Assembly: GCA_963766375.1 (NCBI GenBank) | Contig: CAVXZG010000006.1 | Location: forward strand, 186,001 to 250,000 | Direction of reading: 5' to 3' | Source: AC-32 sp963766375 | Lineage (GTDB): Bacteria; Actinomycetota; Thermoleophilia; Gaiellales; Gaiellaceae | Length of the DNA: 64,000 nt | Notes under the pieces: model-generated | Told to the model about the DNA's origin: nothing | The model's input: the letters and a program-made list of their open reading frames with translations, nothing else | The model's database searches: none | In this document: one piece after another, positions 61,164 to 64,000 of the stretch | Position numbering within the stretch: the stretch's first letter is position 1 | How the letters are laid out: every line of letters starts with the position of its first letter | Made by a program: the position numbers and the translations under genes

Positions 61164-61768
61164 CTCTTACCCGCGACCGAGGAGACGTACTTGGCGACTG
61201 CCGTGATCTGCGCCGCCGTGAGCTGGCCCTTGAAGGCCGGCATCGCCCCGCCGCCGTTCGTCACCTGGCGCTGCACGATGCTGAGCGAAGGCTTCAGCTG
61301 GTCGAGGTTCGGCCCGATCTTGCCGCTCGTGCCCGCATCGGCCAGCGTGTGGCAGCTCCCGCAGTTCGCGAGGAAGATGTCCTTCCCGCTGGTTGCGTTC
61401 TTGCTCGGGCCTGCGGCGCTCGGGTTGCCGGCGACCAGCGCGACGTAGGCGGCGACCGCGTCGGCGTCGCTTCCCGTGACGAGGTTCTGAGGCATCGGCG
61501 GAACCGCGAGCTCGATCTGGTCGCGGACGACCTGCTCGATCGTTACCGGCTTGAAGCCCTGGCCCCGGGCGGAGGCGAAGGCGTCGTCGAGGTTCGGGCC
61601 CTGGTTGCCGTGCGTGCCTGCGGCGGAGAGCGTGTGACAGCCGCCGCACTTGTCGAGGAAGAGCTTCTTGCCGCGATCGGTGTCGCCGGCCTTCGAGATG
61701 CCGCCGGTGCCGCAGCCGCCCGCAAGGAGCGCGGCGGCGAGGGCGAAGACGGCGACGCCGCCCCGCAC
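61160..61768 (-). CDS. Dihaem cytochrome c lipoprotein
   Basis: 202 residues from a GTG. An N-terminal lipobox (ALLAGGC) predicts a lipid-anchored protein on the outer face. Two class I cytochrome c domains follow, each with CxxCH: KCGGCHTLS (about 45) and NCGSCHTLA (about 130), with likely axial Met in PPMPQNL and AMPAFKG. It may pass electrons to the ctaC-D oxidase, whose operon converges on it. It is downstream of the STAS gene on the same strand and shares its stop region. Confidence 0.88.
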   Translation of the reverse strand: MRGGVAVFALAAALLAGGCGTGGISKAGDTDRGKKLFLDKCGGCHTLSAAGTHGNQGPNLDDAFASARGQGFKPVTIEQVVRDQIELAVPPMPQNLVTGSDADAVAAYVALVAGNPSAAGPSKNATSGKDIFLANCGSCHTLADAGTSGKIGPNLDQLKPSLSIVQRQVTNGGGAMPAFKGQLTAAQITAVAKYVSSVAGKS

Positions 61769-62133
61769 TAGGTGGAGGGCTGCCCCGTAGAGCTGGTCTT
61801 CGCGACCGCTTCGTCGCGAGTCGCGTAGATCGTGAAGACGCGGTCGAGGCCCGTGATCTCGAAGATCTTGGTGATGTTGCGGTCGCTGCAGACAAGCGAG
61901 AGCTGGCCCTCGTTCGCCCGCAGGCGCTTGACGCCGCCGACGAGCACGCCAAGCGTCGTCGAGTCGATGAACGTCGTGTTCGAGAAATCGACCACGACGC
62001 TCTTGGCGCCCTTGGCGATCACGTCGAGGAGCTGCTGCTTGAACTCGGGGGCCGTGTAGAGGTCGACCTCGCCCGCGAGCGAGATCACGTAGGCGTCGTC
62101 GCCCAGCTCCTCGGTCTTGATGTCGAAATTCAT
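61768..62133 (-). CDS. STAS-domain anti-sigma factor antagonist
   Basis: 121 residues. The STAS fold of SpoIIAA/RsbV proteins is shown by ISLAGEVDLYTAPEF and VVVDFSNTTFIDSTTLGVLV, with Ser58 in IDSTTLG as the likely phosphorylation site. Such proteins bind an anti-sigma kinase when unphosphorylated. No RsbW-type kinase or sigma-B gene is nearby. The ATG follows a ribosome-binding site AAGGGGAAACGAGG. It lies 27 bases after the TPR gene on the same strand. Confidence 0.92.
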   Translation of the reverse strand: MNFDIKTEELGDDAYVISLAGEVDLYTAPEFKQQLLDVIAKGAKSVVVDFSNTTFIDSTTLGVLVGGVKRLRANEGQLSLVCSDRNITKIFEITGLDRVFTIYATRDEAVAKTSSTGQPST

Positions 62134-62160
62134 CCCGGCCTCGTTTCCCCTTTGCGGAGT

Positions 62161-63018
62161 CTAACGCTGGCTCTGCGGCAGAGACGCCTTGAGCTGCTCG
62201 AGGGTTTGTCGGACAGCGAGAGCGTTGGGACTGTCGGGCGCGATCTTCAGGAAGCGCGTGTAGGCGTTGACGGCCGTGGTCGTGTCGCCGGAGATCTGTG
62301 CGGCCCCGGCCAGCTGGAGTTGGGCGTTCGCCTCCTGCGAGGTCCCGGCAGCCGCGGTCACGAGCTTCTTGTAGGCGGTCTCGGCCTTCGTGAAGGCGCT
62401 CACCATCTTCGAGTAGGCCTCGTTCGCCCTCGTCTTGAGCACATCGCTGTACGGGTCGCCCGAGATCGCCTGGCCCAGCGTGGAGCTCGGGTCCAGTCCG
62501 GGCGGCGACACGGTGCTCTCGAAGTAGACGACCTGTGCGTTCTGCGCCGCCTGGCGTTCCAGCTCGGCCTGGCCGCTGTAGATGCCGGCAATGCGGTTGA
62601 GCACGTCGAAGTTCTTGGGCGCGACCTGCTCGGCCTTGCTCAGAGTCGCGAGCGCGTTCGTCTCGTCCTGGTCCTGCTGGTAGAGCCCGGCGAGGTCGAG
62701 GTAGGCGCTGATGTCGTTCGGGTTGCGCGCGATCGCCTCCTGCTTCTGCTTCACGAGCGAGCTCGTCGACGTGCCGCCGCCGCCGAAGAAGTTGCCGCGC
62801 AGGATGTCGCTGATCCCGCTGGAGCCTGAGCCGACGCCGAAGGCCACGAACCCGACCGCGAAGACGAGCGCGAGGAAGACGAAGACCCACTTCGCCTGCC
62901 TGCGCAGGCGCGGGAAGAACATCGTCTGCTCGTAGGCGGGAGCCGCGCGCTTGCGCTTCTTCGGTCGGTTCCTGTTGGGGCGCTGCTTGCGCCCTGCTTG
63001 TGCGGCTCCTCGGGCCAT
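62161..63018 (-). CDS. TPR-repeat membrane protein
   Basis: 285 residues. A basic N-terminus (GRKQRPNRNRPKKRKRAA) precedes one membrane helix (about 44-64; VFVFLALVFAVGFVAFG). The outer part has TPR-like helices: AIARNPNDISAYLDLAGLYQQ, TALSKAEQVAPKNFDVL-type and VNAYTRFLKIAPDSPNALAV. It is probably a scaffold on the cell surface; nothing more specific can be said. The ATG lies six bases after the tail of repeat copy E, and no Shine-Dalgarno sequence is evident. Confidence 0.8.
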   Translation of the reverse strand: MARGAAQAGRKQRPNRNRPKKRKRAAPAYEQTMFFPRLRRQAKWVFVFLALVFAVGFVAFGVGSGSSGISDILRGNFFGGGGTSTSSLVKQKQEAIARNPNDISAYLDLAGLYQQDQDETNALATLSKAEQVAPKNFDVLNRIAGIYSGQAELERQAAQNAQVVYFESTVSPPGLDPSSTLGQAISGDPYSDVLKTRANEAYSKMVSAFTKAETAYKKLVTAAAGTSQEANAQLQLAGAAQISGDTTTAVNAYTRFLKIAPDSPNALAVRQTLEQLKASLPQSQR

Positions 63019-63024
63019 GGGCTG

Positions 63025-63099
63025 CTAAGGCACCGCTTGCGGTGCCGTCGTCAGGACGGACGGGCTTCGCCCGTGCGTCCGTCGGAAATGACCGGTCGA
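63025..63099 (-). repeat. Dispersed two-hairpin element, copy E
   Basis: Read on the minus strand: TCGACCGGTCATTTCCGACGG, first hairpin with arms GGACGCACGGGC / GCCCGTCCGTCC (one mismatch), second hairpin GGCACCGC-AA-GCGGTGCC, tail CTTAG. The TPR gene ATG follows six bases later. Upstream it shares GAGTCCAAT with copy A. It fills most of the 108-base gap between the adenosine deaminase and TPR genes. Confidence 0.87.
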
Positions 63100-63126
63100 A
63101 GGAATTGGACTCATCACGGCAGCGCC

Positions 63127-64000
63127 CTAGGGTACCTGGAGGGCGTCCCAATCGAAGGCGTCTGACACGGCGCTCAGGCGCTCCTTCGTCTCGTCGCCGC
63201 AGAGCGCACCTTCGAGCCCGGCCGCGAAGAAGTCCCGCGGGTCGAGGCCGAACGAGGTCGCCGCCTCGTAGTCCTGGGAGAGGTCGGTGCTGAACATCGC
63301 AGGATCGTCGGTGGAGATCGAGCAGACGACGCCGGCCGCAACGAGCTGCGGGAGCGGGTGCTCGGCAAGCGAGGAGACGACCCGAGTGCGCAGGTTCGAG
63401 ATCGGGCAGACGTCGAGCACGATTCGCCGGTCGGCGAGCTCGCTCACGAGGGTCGGGTCCTCAGAGGCGCGGATGCCGTGGCGGAGGCGGTCTGCGCCGA
63501 GCTCCTCGAGGGCGCCGCGCACCGAAGCGGGTCCCGCCACCTCCCCCGCGTGGGGCACCGAAGCGAGACCCTCCTCGCGCGCGAGCGTGAACGCGTGCTC
63601 GTACGGCTCCGGCGGAAAGTCGGCCTCGAGGCCGCCCAGGCCCACTCCGACGATCCCCCGGTCGCGGTAGGCGGCCGAGTAGCGCACGACCTGCTCGGCC
63701 TCGTCCAGCGGGAAGCCACGGACGATGTCGGGCGTGAGGCGCATCTCGACCCCGTGCAGCTCGCGGGCCTCCTGGGCTCCGTCGCAATAGCCGCTGAAGA
63801 TCTCGTCCCAGCTCACCCCGCGGCGGACACGCTCGGCCGGCGAGAAGATCCCTTCGACGTAGACGGCCCCGTGCGATGCCGCCTCGGCCGCATAGTCCAC
63901 CACGACCTGGCGAAAGTCGGCGGCCGTGCGTAGCGCGTTCGTGGTCAGGATCCAGACCTCGATGAAGTGCGCGAAGTCGCGGAAGTCGTAGAGCTCCGCG
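63127..64000 (-). CDS. add: Adenosine deaminase (N-terminus beyond window)
   Basis: At least 291 residues are visible; the first part, with the HxH metal motif, lies past the right edge. Visible motifs are the substrate and metal sites PHAGE, RHGIRASEDP, CPISNL and STDDPAMF, the last with the catalytic Asp. It deaminates adenosine to inosine, though some family members act on adenine or other compounds. It runs towards the TPR gene on the same strand, with repeat copy E between them. Confidence 0.88.
   Translation of the reverse strand, partial: AELYDFRDFAHFIEVWILTTNALRTAADFRQVVVDYAAEAASHGAVYVEGIFSPAERVRRGVSWDEIFSGYCDGAQEARELHGVEMRLTPDIVRGFPLDEAEQVVRYSAAYRDRGIVGVGLGGLEADFPPEPYEHAFTLAREEGLASVPHAGEVAGPASVRGALEELGADRLRHGIRASEDPTLVSELADRRIVLDVCPISNLRTRVVSSLAEHPLPQLVAAGVVCSISTDDPAMFSTDLSQDYEAATSFGLDPRDFFAAGLEGALCGDETKERLSAVSDAFDWDALQVP

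Overview
The window is a dense, GC-rich stretch (roughly two thirds G+C by eye) with many GTG and a few TTG starts, short intergenic gaps and many 1-4 base overlaps. Gene content points to an actinobacterium, most likely of the Thermoleophilia/Gaiellales type: DUF6458-like membrane protein, ECF42-type sigma factor with a DGPF protein, type A2 cytochrome oxidase with a cytochrome c-fused subunit II, and Actinobacteria-style wall enzymes. The class assignment is inference; no rRNA or ribosomal protein gene is present to test it.

Layout. 1-4.2 kb: a slipin/NfeD pair (window edge), a secreted PGRP amidase and birA. 4.2-12.4 kb: an ECF sigma gene leading into fabZ-fabH-fabD-fabG-fabF, a HAD hydrolase, an odd arginase-family protein, and accD-accA, so one fatty acid synthesis block without an acyl carrier protein gene. 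12.4-16.2 kb: a cluster of DnaA-box-like motifs and hairpins, ligD and rsgA. 16.2-24.9 kb, minus strand: an ABC exporter pair, a GNAT enzyme, NADH dehydrogenase II, a DDAH-like hydrolase, an ECF42 sigma factor with its DGPF partner, and an MrfA-like helicase. 24.9-27.9 kb: a TPP riboswitch and thiD-thiM-thiE-thiL. 28-38.9 kb: an orphan peptide-type permease, thioredoxin, a dolichol-phosphate mannose synthase-like glycosyltransferase, PolX, a double CYTH protein, a Nudix protein, a LytS/LytR-type two-component pair, an EamA transporter, trehalose-phosphate phosphatase, a two-gene TSUP transporter and a ZIP transporter. 39-44 kb: M23 peptidase, YtxH-like protein, Lon and Hsp20. 44-55.6 kb: surface polysaccharide genes (an rmlA-rmlC fusion, rmlD, rmlB; then wecB, wecC-like, Gfo/Idh and hexapeptide acetyltransferase genes) enclosing a Ser/Thr kinase, a SpoIID-like protein and a subtilase. 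55.6-64 kb: tRNA-Lys(CTT), the cytochrome c oxidase operon ctaC-ctaD-X-ctaE-Y with three copies of an unfamiliar Rossmann-like domain, a dihaem lipoprotein, a STAS protein, a TPR membrane protein and adenosine deaminase (cut by the window edge).

The most interesting unexplained structure is a family of five dispersed, about 75-base elements (near 1.5, 27.9, 35.5, 43.5 and 63.1 kb). Each has two consecutive hairpins and the same polarity: its tail always abuts the start or stop codon of a gene. Other leads are the triple domain in the oxidase operon, the rmlA-rmlC fusion whose linker is a 10-bp-armed palindrome, and the DnaA-box-like cluster beside ligD.

Data caution. About ten otherwise well conserved genes carry single-base frameshifts (ligD, ndh, the DGPF gene, the helicase, thiM, the CYTH gene, the Nudix gene, wecB, the second oxidase-linked gene; probably fabZ and the ECF42 sigma start). 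Their number and spread suggest residual base-calling errors more than true gene decay. No CRISPR array, insertion sequence, integrase or phage gene was seen, and no gap between genes exceeds 300 bases.
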